Assembly (NCBI GenBank): GCA_013112725.1 | Contig: JABFFZ010000055.1 | Location: forward strand, 1 to 37,151 | DNA length: 37,151 nucleotides | Source: Chloroflexota bacterium | GTDB taxonomy: Bacteria; Chloroflexota; Anaerolineae; Promineifilales; Promineifilaceae | Reading direction: 5' to 3' | Part shown: positions 14,817 to 22,714 of the stretch, one piece after another | Layout of the letters: the number at the start of each line of letters is the position of its first letter | Numbering within the stretch: the stretch's first letter is position 1 | The notes under the pieces: model-generated | What the model was told of the DNA's origin: nothing | The model's database searches: none | The model's input: the letters and a program-made list of their open reading frames with translations, nothing else | Program-made: the position numbers and the translations under genes

Positions 14817-15499
14817 TCTCTATCCCTAAATTGATACCCAATCCCATACACCGTCAAGATATAAATTGGTTCGGCCGGGTTGGGTTCCAGTTTGCGGCGC
14901 AGGTTTTTGATGTGGGCGTCTATGCTGCGGTCGTAACCGTCGTGGGCGAAGCCGTGCAACTTTTCCAGCAGCCGTTCGCGGCTGAAGGTCTGGCCGGGAT
15001 GCTCGGCCAGCAGCGCCAGCAGGTTGAACTCGATGGGGGTCAGATGCAGCGTTTCCGCCCCCCGGCTGACGCGATGCCCTGACAGGTCAATTTCCAAATC
15101 CCCGGCGCGTAGAATGCCCGGCTGCACCAGGCCACCGCGCACCCGGCGCAGCACGGCCCGTACCCGCGCCACCAGTTCACGCGGCGAAAAGGGCTTGACG
15201 ATGTAATCATCCGCGCCCAGTTCCAGGCCAATGAGCCGGTCGGTCTCTTCTACGCGGGCGGTGAGCATGATGATGGGCACGTCGGAGTCGCGGCGAATGG
15301 TGCGGCACACGTCCAGCCCATCCATGCCTGGCAGGTTCAGGTCGAGGACGATGAGGTCTGGTTTGTCGCGGCGGGCAATGGCTACGGCCGTGCCGCCATC
15401 CCCCGCGCTCACCACCCGGAAGCCACCCTTCTCCAGGTAATCCCGCGCCAGTTTTACCATCTTTGGTTCGTCATCTACCATCAGGATGAGTTCGTTCAT
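14813..15499 (-). CDS. OmpR/PhoB-family response regulator
   Basis: A two-domain regulator, 228 residues from ATG 15499. The receiver has the acidic pair in MVDDEP, the phospho-Asp in DLIVLDLNLPGMDG, the Thr in IIMLTAR and the Lys in YIVKPFSPREL. The DNA-binding winged helix ends in SIDAHIKNLRRKLE and YGIGYQF. It should act with the kinase encoded downstream. The longer frame starting at 15526 is less likely: the added residues are encoded by repeat and promoter-like sequence, and the receiver fold starts at ELILMVDD. The protein's end coincides with the end of a mobile-looking foldback repeat. Confidence 0.93.
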   Translation of the reverse strand: MNELILMVDDEPKMVKLARDYLEKGGFRVVSAGDGGTAVAIARRDKPDLIVLDLNLPGMDGLDVCRTIRRDSDVPIIMLTARVEETDRLIGLELGADDYIVKPFSPRELVARVRAVLRRVRGGLVQPGILRAGDLEIDLSGHRVSRGAETLHLTPIEFNLLALLAEHPGQTFSRERLLEKLHGFAHDGYDRSIDAHIKNLRRKLEPNPAEPIYILTVYGIGYQFRDRE

Positions 15500-15505
15500 G
15501 GGGAG

Positions 15506-15511
15506 ATTATA
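15506..15511 (-). promoter_or_regulatory. Possible leaderless promoter of the response regulator
   Basis: TATAAT (minus strand) lies only 6 bases before ATG 15499, so transcription would begin at the start codon. No Shine-Dalgarno site is present, which fits a leaderless mRNA. The -35 region is poor. Confidence 0.35.
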
Positions 15512-15527
15512 ACCGTAACTCATCATT

Positions 15528-15569
15528 CGTAATCCGTAATCCGTACTGGTTAACGGATTACGGATTACG
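15528..15569. repeat. CGTAATCC foldback
   Basis: A perfect 17-bp stem (15528-15544 with 15553-15569) made of repeated CGTAATCC words, with an 8-base loop. Further words continue to 15582 and supply the TAA stop of the His-rich protein. Confidence 0.85.
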
Positions 15570-15578
15570 GTTCACGGA

Positions 15579-15980
15579 TTACGCTTTCATCACCGGTTCG
15601 TCGGTATCAAACCAGGGTGGTTTGTGCCCGGCTTGCTGCCATTTGGGATGCGCCTTGTGCCCGCAACGGCCGTGCCCGCCCTCATGCCACCGGCCCCGCC
15701 CAAACAGCAGCCCCATCAAGAGCATAAAACCGAAGAAGAAGAGGAAGCCTTTGAGCAGGAAGCCGAAAAAGCTAAAACCGGGGTAGTAGGTGGGGTAAGA
15801 GGGCGCGGGTGGGGGCGCTACGGCCGTGCCGCCCTCGGCCGCCTGTATGGATTGCTGCCCGGCCATAAAGCCCTGCACATAACCGGCCTGAAATTGGGAT
15901 TGGGAACGGCCGTTCATGCCAAACAGCGCCCCCAGGAACAAGAGGAGAAAAAACAGGAAAAACAATTTGCGGAAAAACAT
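15579..15980 (-). CDS. Small membrane protein with His-rich tail
   Basis: A 133-residue protein without a family I recognise. Residues 5-21 are a very hydrophobic Phe/Leu-rich segment (signal anchor), followed by a Gln-rich stretch (QSQFQAGYVQGFMAGQQ), a Pro/Tyr-rich loop, a second membrane helix (about 72-93) and a basic tail with many His (HEGGHGRCGHKAH, then HKPPWFD). The tail could bind metal. AAGGAG lies 8 bases before ATG, partly inside a long hairpin. It is the first gene of an operon with the OmpR-type regulator and BaeS-like kinase, so a role as accessory sensor or regulated target is a fair guess. The last codons and stop come from a CGTAATCC array. Confidence 0.75.
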   Translation of the reverse strand: MFFRKLFFLFFLLLFLGALFGMNGRSQSQFQAGYVQGFMAGQQSIQAAEGGTAVAPPPAPSYPTYYPGFSFFGFLLKGFLFFFGFMLLMGLLFGRGRWHEGGHGRCGHKAHPKWQQAGHKPPWFDTDEPVMKA

Positions 15981-15990
15981 GAGCTACACT

Positions 15991-16041
15991 CCTTTGCTTA
16001 CAGTGGGACAAGTTGTCAATTTGTCCCACTGTAGGCAAAGG
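15991..16041. promoter_or_regulatory. 21-bp inverted repeat over the ribosome-binding site
   Basis: Arms 15991-16011 and 16021-16041 pair over 21 positions with one G-T wobble and a 9-base loop; the core is ACAGTGGGACAA with TTGTCCCACTGT. On the minus strand the downstream arm includes AAAGG of the Shine-Dalgarno site of the His-rich protein, starting 10 bases from its ATG. It could be an operator for a dimeric regulator or an RNA switch. Confidence 0.7.
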
Positions 16042-16088
16042 ATGTGTAGAAATTGTGAATGTCTGGGGGAGGGGTGATGAAGAGGAAG

Positions 16089-16118
16089 TAATTGGGTAAT
16101 TATCCAATTACGGAATTA
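16089..16118. repeat. AATTGGGT word array at a gene end
   Basis: TAATTGG (16089-16095) pairs with CCAATTA (16104-16110). The continuing AATTCCGTAATTGG words on the minus strand supply the TAA stop of the glycosyltransferase gene. Confidence 0.65.
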
Positions 16119-17333
16119 AGACTCTTTCGCCGGCCCATACCCCTGCATATCTCGCGCCACTTCTATCTCTCGTTTGCTCAATTCGGCTAGCACTTGCAGC
16201 AGGATCCAATAGATGAAAAGCTGCCCGCCAACCAGAAAGGACATGGCGCCAAAGAGCAGGTAAAACCATAGCCTTTCGATGGGCCAGTCGCCACCAACGG
16301 TTAATACCAGACTGGCCAGGCCAACCAACACGCCAACCACAATTCCGGTCAGGCCCATCCAGCCAAAGTGACGGTTGAGCGGCTTTTTGAAAACGGGTTT
16401 CTTGAAGAGACCCTGCCGCATGGGTCTTTTGTGGAAGATGGAGACCATGTAGTTAAAGGTGACACCCAGGGCAAAGATGCTAACGCCACTCACGGCCGTG
16501 ACCAACGCAGTATAAATGGCCGCCACCCCCCATGCACCCAAAGTCGTGACACCGCTCAGCCGCGCCAATACCAGCCCCATCACCACCAGCAGGGAGATGC
16601 CAACCAGCCCCACACCAATCAGTCCCAACGGCCGTACCGGATTATACGTCAGTGCCGTCCACACGATAGATTGCAAAAAGAGCGAGCCATCATGTACCAC
16701 GCTCAGTTTAGAGCGCCCCACCCGTTCACTGTAGGGAATGGGGATTTCTTTAACGGTTAGCCCTTCATGGATAGCGCGGGTACTCATTACCGGCGTCAGG
16801 TTCAGGCCATCAGGCAGCGGGTACACCTGATTTAAAATGTCGCTCTTAAACACACGCATCCCGCTGGCCGGGTCTTGCACATGCTGGTTGCCCAAAATAG
16901 AAAGCAGGTTCGACCAGATAAAGTTGCCCAATTTGCGCATGGGCGGCATGTGGCTTTCCGCCCCACCGCGCCGCGACCCCACCACCAGGTCAGCCCCGTT
17001 CAGCGCCTCTTTGCACAACTGCGGGAAATACTCCGGCGGGTAGGTGCCATCGGCATCCAAAAAGGCGATCAATTCGCCGGATGCCTGGCTAAAACCGGTC
17101 TTGAGCGCGCCGCCATACCCCTTGTTCTGGGGATGTTGGATCAGGGTAACGCCGTCAATGCTGCCGGCGATTTCCACCGTGCGGTCCTTGGAGCCATCGT
17201 CTACCACGAGCAGCTCCAGGCCATTGACGCCCACTTCCTTGAGTGATTCACGGATGGAAAGCACCCGGTGGGCGATTTCGGCAATGCCGCCTTCTTCGTT
17301 ATAGGCGGGGATTACGACAGAGAGTGTGGTCAT
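16116..17333 (-). CDS. Membrane-anchored family 2 glycosyltransferase (dolichyl/polyprenyl-phosphate type)
   Basis: A 405-residue protein. The catalytic half is a GT-A fold: VVIPAYNEE at the start, VVDDGSKDRT (about 43-52), the metal-binding AFLDADGTYP (Asp93-Asp95), VVGSRRGG and the acceptor loop. From residue 235 on there are four membrane helices. This layout matches polyprenyl-phosphate sugar transferases of the DPM1/ArnC/GtrB kind, which load a lipid carrier for surface glycan or glycoprotein assembly. AGGA precedes the ATG. It is downstream of, and probably co-transcribed with, a hexapeptide acyltransferase, which fits a surface-polysaccharide role. Confidence 0.9.
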   Translation of the reverse strand: MTTLSVVIPAYNEEGGIAEIAHRVLSIRESLKEVGVNGLELLVVDDGSKDRTVEIAGSIDGVTLIQHPQNKGYGGALKTGFSQASGELIAFLDADGTYPPEYFPQLCKEALNGADLVVGSRRGGAESHMPPMRKLGNFIWSNLLSILGNQHVQDPASGMRVFKSDILNQVYPLPDGLNLTPVMSTRAIHEGLTVKEIPIPYSERVGRSKLSVVHDGSLFLQSIVWTALTYNPVRPLGLIGVGLVGISLLVVMGLVLARLSGVTTLGAWGVAAIYTALVTAVSGVSIFALGVTFNYMVSIFHKRPMRQGLFKKPVFKKPLNRHFGWMGLTGIVVGVLVGLASLVLTVGGDWPIERLWFYLLFGAMSFLVGGQLFIYWILLQVLAELSKREIEVARDMQGYGPAKES

Positions 17334-17345
17334 AGGTTTTCCTAC

Positions 17346-17375
17346 GCATGAAGATGATAGTTGCCATCTTCATGC
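17346..17375 (-). promoter_or_regulatory. Intercistronic hairpin
   Basis: GCATGAAGATG (17346-17356) pairs perfectly with CATCTTCATGC (17365-17375). On the minus strand it starts right after the acyltransferase stop and ends before the glycosyltransferase ribosome site. It could be a terminator, an attenuator or an mRNA-end stabiliser. Confidence 0.6.
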
Positions 17376-17376
17376 T

Positions 17377-18141
17377 TTATATGTGATATATTTTCCGGTC
17401 TGGATAGGGCGGCTGCCCATCAATTTCTTTGATCACTTTGGCGGGCACACCGCCAACAACGGTGTGGGGCGGCACATCTTTGGTGACAACGGCGCCGGCC
17501 GCCACCACCGCCCCTTTGCCCACACGCACGCCGTCGGTAATGACAGCCCCAGCGCCCAACCAGACATCATCTTCGATAACAATACCTTCGGCGGTGATGC
17601 CTTGTTCGGTAAACGGCCGTCTCCGGTCGGCAAATACATGGTTCACGGCGATAATTTGGGTGAATGGGGAGGTGTACACCCGGTTGCCAATGGTGACGCC
17701 ACCTTGCCCGCGAATCACCGAATACTCACCCACCAGGCTATCTTTGCCGATTTTGATGCCGGCATGGGGCAGGCCACGGAAGTTGTACACGTGCAGCACT
17801 GCCCCGTGCATGACAATGCTGTTGTCGCCAATTTCAATGCCGTTGGGGCAGGCGTGTAAGTAGGTGTGTTGATCCAGGTAAACGCCGTTGCCCAGTTTGA
17901 TGTAATTGGCAAAACGGAGGCGAACGCCATTTTCAATGGCCGCCTGCCCTTCCATTTTTAAGATGAGCCGGTACAGCACCCCGCGAATGGCAATGCCGAT
18001 GATGGTGGGAATCCAGCCGATGAGCAGGTAAAGGGTTTGCTCCAGGAGGTAACGGCCGTTGCTGCTGGCCTGCCGGCTGAGATACAGTTTGACGCCATCT
18101 ACTGCTGAAGCCACAAAACCTCTAGTAACATCGAAATTCAA
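17377..18141 (-). CDS. Left-handed beta-helix (hexapeptide repeat) O-acyltransferase
   Basis: A protein of about 245-254 residues. After an N-terminal hydrophobic stretch (LLEQTLYLLIGWIPTIIGIAIRGVLY, described here by its first and last residues L33-Y57) come hexapeptide repeats ([LIV]-G-x4), the loop with the catalytic-type His in IIAVNHVFAD, and the closing GAVVTKDVPPHTVVGGVPA signature of the WecB/LpxA-like acetyltransferase group. It probably acetylates a sugar of a surface glycan. The frame begins with TTG at 18141 without a ribosome site; the GTG at 18114 has AGAGG just upstream and is a better start. The next gene is a glycosyltransferase, 43 bases on. Confidence 0.88.
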   Translation of the reverse strand: MNFDVTRGFVASAVDGVKLYLSRQASSNGRYLLEQTLYLLIGWIPTIIGIAIRGVLYRLILKMEGQAAIENGVRLRFANYIKLGNGVYLDQHTYLHACPNGIEIGDNSIVMHGAVLHVYNFRGLPHAGIKIGKDSLVGEYSVIRGQGGVTIGNRVYTSPFTQIIAVNHVFADRRRPFTEQGITAEGIVIEDDVWLGAGAVITDGVRVGKGAVVAAGAVVTKDVPPHTVVGGVPAKVIKEIDGQPPYPDRKIYHI

Positions 18142-18177
18142 TTTGATTATTGGGAGGGTGACTTAAGAAGCCTATTA

Positions 18178-18222
18178 AGTGGCAGGTGGCAGGTGACAAG
18201 TGACTGGCTGTAACCTGCCGCT
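18178..18222. repeat. GGCAGGTG word array
   Basis: GTGGCAGGTGGCAGGTGACAAG words are followed by TAACCTGCCGC in the opposite sense, 9 bases past the stop codon of the PAC2 gene. The same words occur at 1098-1122. Confidence 0.6.
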
Positions 18223-18230
18223 TGCTATCT

Positions 18231-19148
18231 TTACTCATCATCAAACAAATCGGCTAACCCTTGCTCCCAGACATCATCCAGAGGGGTAAACGGCCGTTCT
18301 GTAAACTGTGCCGAGATTTGCGCCATAATGCCCCGGATGTTGACCTGGGGTGTTTTGTCGGCTAACTCTTCTAATTGTTCATCCAGCGCAGTTAGCAGAT
18401 ATTGGCTTTTTTGTTCCAGGTCGGCCAGATTCACGTTCAGGCCAAAGAGCCGGTTCAGGCGGCGCATAATGTCCAGCCATGCTTTGTAGTCATACTCAAT
18501 GCGCACTTCCCGCCCCACGGCCCCCAACTGCGAAAAATCATAGTTGGGCACAAACCCATAAAACGCCTGAAAAGGCACTTCCTCCCGTTCGGCCCGGTCT
18601 ACCAGGTACGATCCAATAGAAGCGCCGCCTTCATAATCGGAGAAGCGAACGGCATATTGGCTGAGTTCTGCTTTCATCTGGGGCAGGCTGTAAATGCAGC
18701 CCACTTCCCGGTCTTTGTCATACGGCACGGGGCCGTAAACGCCGCCCAATGAGGCGATCCGCTGCACACCCAGCGCCTGAACCGCCGCAAAAAAGGCAGT
18801 GGCGTAGCGATCAATGTTCAGGTGTGGTTCGTCTCCCAGAAAAATGATGATCCCTTTGTCCTCATTTCCGGCGAAATATAATTCATTGCGCCGTTGTTCC
18901 AGACTGCGGCGGTAGCCATCCTCAAAACGTACTACCGGGCGCAGCAGGTGATGTGCGCCTGGCAGTTGAAATAGATAGAAGCCGTTGGGTTTAATTTCAC
19001 CGATCAACCGGGCCTTTGTCTGTTTGATGAGGTATTCTGGCAAGCCGGAAGAAATGCTGCCGGCGTCAGCCCACTGCCGCCACCCGGCAATCATCACCAT
19101 TTCTCTGGCGGTTGGTGTTTCCCAAATTTCTACGGCGCTGTTCATCAT
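18231..19148 (-). CDS. PAC2 family protein
   Basis: A 305-residue protein of the PAC2 (proteasome assembly chaperone 2) superfamily. Recognisable parts are MIAGWRQWADAGSISSGLPEYL, given here by its key words GWRQWADAG; then FLGDEPHLNIDRYATAFFAAVQALGVQRI (key words FLGDEP and LGV); and GVYGPVPYDKDR, followed by a C-terminal helical region rich in charged residues. In archaea and actinobacteria these proteins are linked to proteasome assembly or ATP-grasp-like functions; here no proteasome gene is adjacent and the function is unknown. A GAAGGA precedes two tandem ATG codons; the second gives a slightly better spacing. Confidence 0.82.
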   Translation of the reverse strand: MMNSAVEIWETPTAREMVMIAGWRQWADAGSISSGLPEYLIKQTKARLIGEIKPNGFYLFQLPGAHHLLRPVVRFEDGYRRSLEQRRNELYFAGNEDKGIIIFLGDEPHLNIDRYATAFFAAVQALGVQRIASLGGVYGPVPYDKDREVGCIYSLPQMKAELSQYAVRFSDYEGGASIGSYLVDRAEREEVPFQAFYGFVPNYDFSQLGAVGREVRIEYDYKAWLDIMRRLNRLFGLNVNLADLEQKSQYLLTALDEQLEELADKTPQVNIRGIMAQISAQFTERPFTPLDDVWEQGLADLFDDE

Positions 19149-19170
19149 TCCTTCAAAAAATACACGGAAT

Positions 19171-19194
19171 AGGGTAATTATGCAAAATTACCCT
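19171..19194. promoter_or_regulatory. Inverted repeat in a divergent spacer
   Basis: AGGGTAATT (19171-19179) pairs with AATTACCCT (19186-19194), between the PAC2 gene and the broken acetyltransferase. It may be an operator, or a short relic of an AATTGGGT array. Confidence 0.4.
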
Positions 19195-19286
19195 GGCGAA
19201 ATGTCAACAGAACCTGGCCATTGATCTTGTATCAGCAGCATGGTTACAATAGCTACCATTACCATTATAAGCGAGCGAGCAACGGC

Positions 19287-19870
19287 ATGAAAACTGAGCA
19301 GTATACCATACGACAATATCTCGCGCCGGAGTGGTCTACAGAGCGCATTCGCGTCAAAGACAGCCAACTGGGGGACGTTCCCTGCCTGACGCAGATATTC
19401 AATTCCTGCCATTATATTGAGCAATGGGATCCTACATTTCATCTTGTGGATGAGGATGAGATTCGGCGGCTGGTGGAAAAAAGCCTGGTTGAAACCGGTG
19501 TGGATCGGGGTTTTCGCTTACAGCGTTTGGAAACGATAAACGGCCGTGAATCCATCGGCTACTTTCACATGCAACACCACTCCGCCCGGCTGCCACAGCC
19601 AGCCACCGCCTTCATTTCCATGTTCGTCATACGCCCGGAATATCAGGGCAAGCAGTATGCTCAGGAAGTGGTGGCCGGGTTGGCGCACCAGTTAGCAGAA
19701 CGAGGTTACATGGCAATATGGCTGCAAGTTTATCTGAAAAATTGGCCGCTATCCGTTTCTGGGTATAACAAGGCTTCAACAAGATCATCGAATATGATGG
19801 TGAAAAGCAGCTGTCCGAATCAGCGCAGGCAACATTAACTTTAGAAAAGCGGCTGATGATGCCCGCTTAA
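19287..19870 (+). pseudogene. GNAT acetyltransferase, frameshifted near its end
   Basis: From ATG 19287 the frame encodes a GNAT protein of the RimJ/AAC(6')-like type, with ISMFVIRPEYQGKQYAQEV as motif A (about residues 128-146), up to WLQVYLKNWP. Then the frame changes to low-quality sequence and stops at 19838. In the next frame the expected family ending is readable: AIRFW, then V, a TAA stop, then QGFNKIIEYDGEKQLS and further residues to TAA at 19868-19870. One missing base near 19745-19752 plus one in-frame stop explains this. It is therefore a decaying gene, or the window has sequencing errors. The start has only a weak GAGCGAGC ribosome site. Confidence 0.8.
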
Positions 19871-19885
19871 CCGGCCTTCTTCTAT

Positions 19886-21235
19886 TCACGCTCCCTGTTC
19901 CTGAATTTGTTTTGCCACACGTTGGCCGCTTTCCACGGCGCCTTCCATGTAACCCTGGTGTACGGCCGTATGCTCCCCCGCCACATACACCCGCCCCGCC
20001 GGTTCACGGAGGGCGCGCCAATGAGCCATCACGTCCCCCGGTTTGAACAAGGTATAGCCACCCTGGCTAAACGGTTCATTTAGCCAGGCCATCGTGCGCG
20101 TGTGGCTGACCAGCGCCGCCGAGCCGGGGAATAGCTGATCGAGTTGGGTCACGGCCGTTTCGATCCTCTCCCGTTCACCCATCGCCGAAAAATCCGCACC
20201 TGCTTTGGCCCCGGTGTACACCGTCAGGATGCCGCTCTCGCCGGGCTGGGTAATGGTTGGCTGCCAGGTGCAGGTGATGGACCGGTCGGTGAGCAGGCTG
20301 CCACGCCAGTTCACATCTTCCCAAAAACGCCGCCGGTACTGGATCATCACTTTGGTGACGGGGCCGCAGTGCAGGTTACTGAACATGGCCTGATGGCTGG
20401 CGGGCAGCGGCGGGTCAAAAACAATTTGCCGCGCCGGGCCGGGCGGCACAGCCAGCACCACATAGGCGGTTGGCAGGGTGTGGGTTTGCCCGTTTTGGTG
20501 AAAGGTGGCAGACGCGCCGGCTGCGGTTTGTTGCACGGCCGTGACCACCGCTCCCAAGCGCACATCCGGCAACTCTGCCGCCATCCGTTGCGGAATCTGG
20601 TCCACGCCGCCGCGCACCCGGAAACTTTCGCCCTCGTCTTCGGGATCGCTGTAATACAGCGCCCCCCAACGCGCCAGTTCCAGCAGCGATAACTGCTCTG
20701 GTTCGGCCAGATATTCAGAGCGCAGGCGGGTGGTGATGACTGTTTTGGCAAAGGGATGCACATCCAAACCGTTGAGCCAATCGCCGGCCGACTGCCGGTC
20801 TAATTCTGCGGCGCGTGGGGCTGTGAGTGGGCGGGTGGGGTCGGGTACGGCCGTGCCCAACATCGCCAGCGCCTGCCACACCCGTTCAATTTCCACCGCC
20901 AGATCAAGACCCCACAGGGCCACATCATCCGCCTCGCCGTGTTTGCCCGCCAGAGCCAAGCGGCGCGTCCATTCGCCCATACCGCGCACCGGGTCCAGCG
21001 CCAGACCAAATTCCCGCGTCAATGCCAACATGCGCTCGTGGATGTCTTCAATAAATTCGCCGCCCGCTTCGGCGTACTGCCCATCGGCAAAACCGTCACG
21101 GAAGGTATAGGCCCGGCCACCCACACGCAGCCGCGCCTCCAGCACCGTGGTCGGCCAACCGGCGCGGTGCAAATCGCACGCCGCCGCCAACCCGGCCAAC
21201 CCGGCGCCGATAATGGTGATATGAGGGGGAGTCAT
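19886..21235 (-). CDS. Flavin-dependent amine oxidase
   Basis: A 449-residue flavoprotein of the monoamine oxidase group. The N-terminus is the FAD-binding Rossmann fold (ITIIGAGLAGLAAACDL, then VLEARLRVGGRAYT), the middle carries the substrate domain (GGVDQIPQRMA; VVLAVPPGPARQIVF) and the C-terminus the second FAD motif (GRVYVAGEHTAVHQGYMEGAVESG). It should oxidise an amine to an aldehyde with release of ammonia and peroxide; the substrate is unknown. No signal peptide or Tat motif is seen. The ATG lies one base after an AATTGGGT array, so there is no ribosome site. The M20 peptidase gene upstream on the same strand suggests joint peptide or amine catabolism, which is inference. Confidence 0.9.
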   Translation of the reverse strand: MTPPHITIIGAGLAGLAAACDLHRAGWPTTVLEARLRVGGRAYTFRDGFADGQYAEAGGEFIEDIHERMLALTREFGLALDPVRGMGEWTRRLALAGKHGEADDVALWGLDLAVEIERVWQALAMLGTAVPDPTRPLTAPRAAELDRQSAGDWLNGLDVHPFAKTVITTRLRSEYLAEPEQLSLLELARWGALYYSDPEDEGESFRVRGGVDQIPQRMAAELPDVRLGAVVTAVQQTAAGASATFHQNGQTHTLPTAYVVLAVPPGPARQIVFDPPLPASHQAMFSNLHCGPVTKVMIQYRRRFWEDVNWRGSLLTDRSITCTWQPTITQPGESGILTVYTGAKAGADFSAMGERERIETAVTQLDQLFPGSAALVSHTRTMAWLNEPFSQGGYTLFKPGDVMAHWRALREPAGRVYVAGEHTAVHQGYMEGAVESGQRVAKQIQEQGA

Positions 21236-21237
21236 CG

Positions 21238-21278
21238 GTAATTGGGTAATTGGGTAATTGGGTAATTACCCAATTGCT
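21238..21278. repeat. AATTGGGT word array
   Basis: Four tandem AATTGGGT words end in AATTACCCAATT, giving a foldback that fills the whole spacer between the M20 peptidase stop codon (21279-21281) and the amine oxidase start (21235). Related arrays lie at 16089 and 24811. Confidence 0.85.
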
Positions 21279-22640
21279 TCATCTTCCAAATCGCTCAATA
21301 ATGCGCGCGGTGTGTTTTGTGCCCTGGAGGAAATTTTCAATCGTCATGTTTTCGTTGGGGGCGTGGACGTTGCTGCCGGGGTAGCCGACGCCAGCCGAGA
21401 CGAGCGGCAGCCCCAGGGTGTGGATGAAGGGGTAGTTGGGGCCGCTGCCGCCGATGATGGGTTCGATGATGGGATCACGGCCGTACACGTCTACGGCCGT
21501 CTCGTTGGCAATTTGCACAAAGGGATCATCCGGGTCCACTTTGGCCGGTCGCCCACCACCCAGGAATTGAATCTGCACATCCTGGAAACCCAGGCCATCC
21601 AGGTGCGCGCGCAGTTTGCTCAACACTTCCTGTGGTGTCTGGTTGGGCACCAGGCGGAAGTCCACTTTGGCGCTGGCCCTGGCGGGCAGCACCGTTTTGG
21701 AACCGACCCCCTGGTAGCCGGCGGTGAGGCCACAAATGGTGCAGGTGGGTTCAAACACGGCCGTGCGCTGCAAAGGCAAACCGCCCTCAAGCCCCAACAA
21801 AAATTCCTGCACGCCATACATCTCTTTCAATTCATCCACTTCTTCGGGCAGCCGCGATAGCAGTTCCAGGTCACGTGGGCTAGGCGGCAGCACATTCTCA
21901 TAAAAACCGGGGATGAGGATGCGTTCATACTGGTCTTTCAGGGTGCTGAGCGCCCAGGTGAGCCGCCAGGCGGCGTTGGGGAAGATGGAGCCGCCCAACC
22001 CGGAATGGGCGTCGCGGCTGAGCGATTGCACGGACAGTTCCACGTAACAAATGCCACGCATACCGAGCGCCTGCCGGGGACGGCCGTCATAATCCACGCC
22101 GCCAAACTCCCAGATGCAGGCATCGGCCGCCAGCAACTCCTGGTGTTGCTCCACAAAAGCGGGCATGTTGGGGCTGCCAATCTCCTCTTCGCCTTCAATA
22201 ATGAATTTGACGCGGCAGGGCAGTTCACCCATCGCCTCTTTCACGGCTGCCAGCGCCGCCAGACGGCAGATGATATGCCCTTTGTCATCACTGACGCCGC
22301 GCGCATAGAGGACGCCGTCCCGTTCCGTCAGCGTAAACGGGTCAGACTCCCACAGGTCGAGTGGGTCAGGCGGCTGCACATCGTAATGCAGGTAGAAGAG
22401 CAGCGTTTTCTCGCCGGCGCCACCTTCGCCTACTACCACCGGGTAGCCATCGGAAGGCAGCACCTCGGCCGTGTAGCCCTGTTCACGCAGCATCGTCGCT
22501 ACCAATTGGGCGCATTCATCAATGCCCCAATTTTGCGCTGAGACACTGGGTTGGGCGCACAGCCGCGCCAGTTGCCCCTGCCAATACGCCCTATTTTGCT
22601 CAATGTGCGCGTCTATTTTTTGTAAGATGTGGTTGGTCAT
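21279..22640 (-). CDS. M20 family dipeptidase
   Basis: A 453-residue zinc peptidase of the M20 group, close to carnosinase-like cytosolic dipeptidases. Metal and catalytic motifs are complete: FYLHYDVQP (His85, Asp87), YARGVSDDKGH (bridging Asp118), EGEEEIGS (Glu151-Glu153), RDAHSGLGG (His of the lid domain) and a late SNVHAPNENM with the last metal His. It should hydrolyse dipeptides or similar amides in the cytoplasm. GAGGA lies 6 bases before ATG 22640. The neighbours downstream (amine oxidase) and upstream (histidine phosphatase) lie on the same strand, separated by word arrays rather than open spacer. Confidence 0.93.
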   Translation of the reverse strand: MTNHILQKIDAHIEQNRAYWQGQLARLCAQPSVSAQNWGIDECAQLVATMLREQGYTAEVLPSDGYPVVVGEGGAGEKTLLFYLHYDVQPPDPLDLWESDPFTLTERDGVLYARGVSDDKGHIICRLAALAAVKEAMGELPCRVKFIIEGEEEIGSPNMPAFVEQHQELLAADACIWEFGGVDYDGRPRQALGMRGICYVELSVQSLSRDAHSGLGGSIFPNAAWRLTWALSTLKDQYERILIPGFYENVLPPSPRDLELLSRLPEEVDELKEMYGVQEFLLGLEGGLPLQRTAVFEPTCTICGLTAGYQGVGSKTVLPARASAKVDFRLVPNQTPQEVLSKLRAHLDGLGFQDVQIQFLGGGRPAKVDPDDPFVQIANETAVDVYGRDPIIEPIIGGSGPNYPFIHTLGLPLVSAGVGYPGSNVHAPNENMTIENFLQGTKHTARIIERFGR

Positions 22641-22654
22641 AGTTCCTCGTGAAA

Positions 22655-22714
22655 GAGATAGGAGATTAAGAGATTGGGAGATTAAGTCTCCTAATCTCTC
22701 AATCTCCCAATCTC
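22655..22714. repeat. GAGATTGG word array overlapping a gene end
   Basis: GAGATAGGAGATTAAGAGATT pairs imperfectly with the following complementary CTCAATCTCCCAATCTC words. The right arm encodes the last nine residues and the TAG stop of the histidine phosphatase. Confidence 0.8.
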
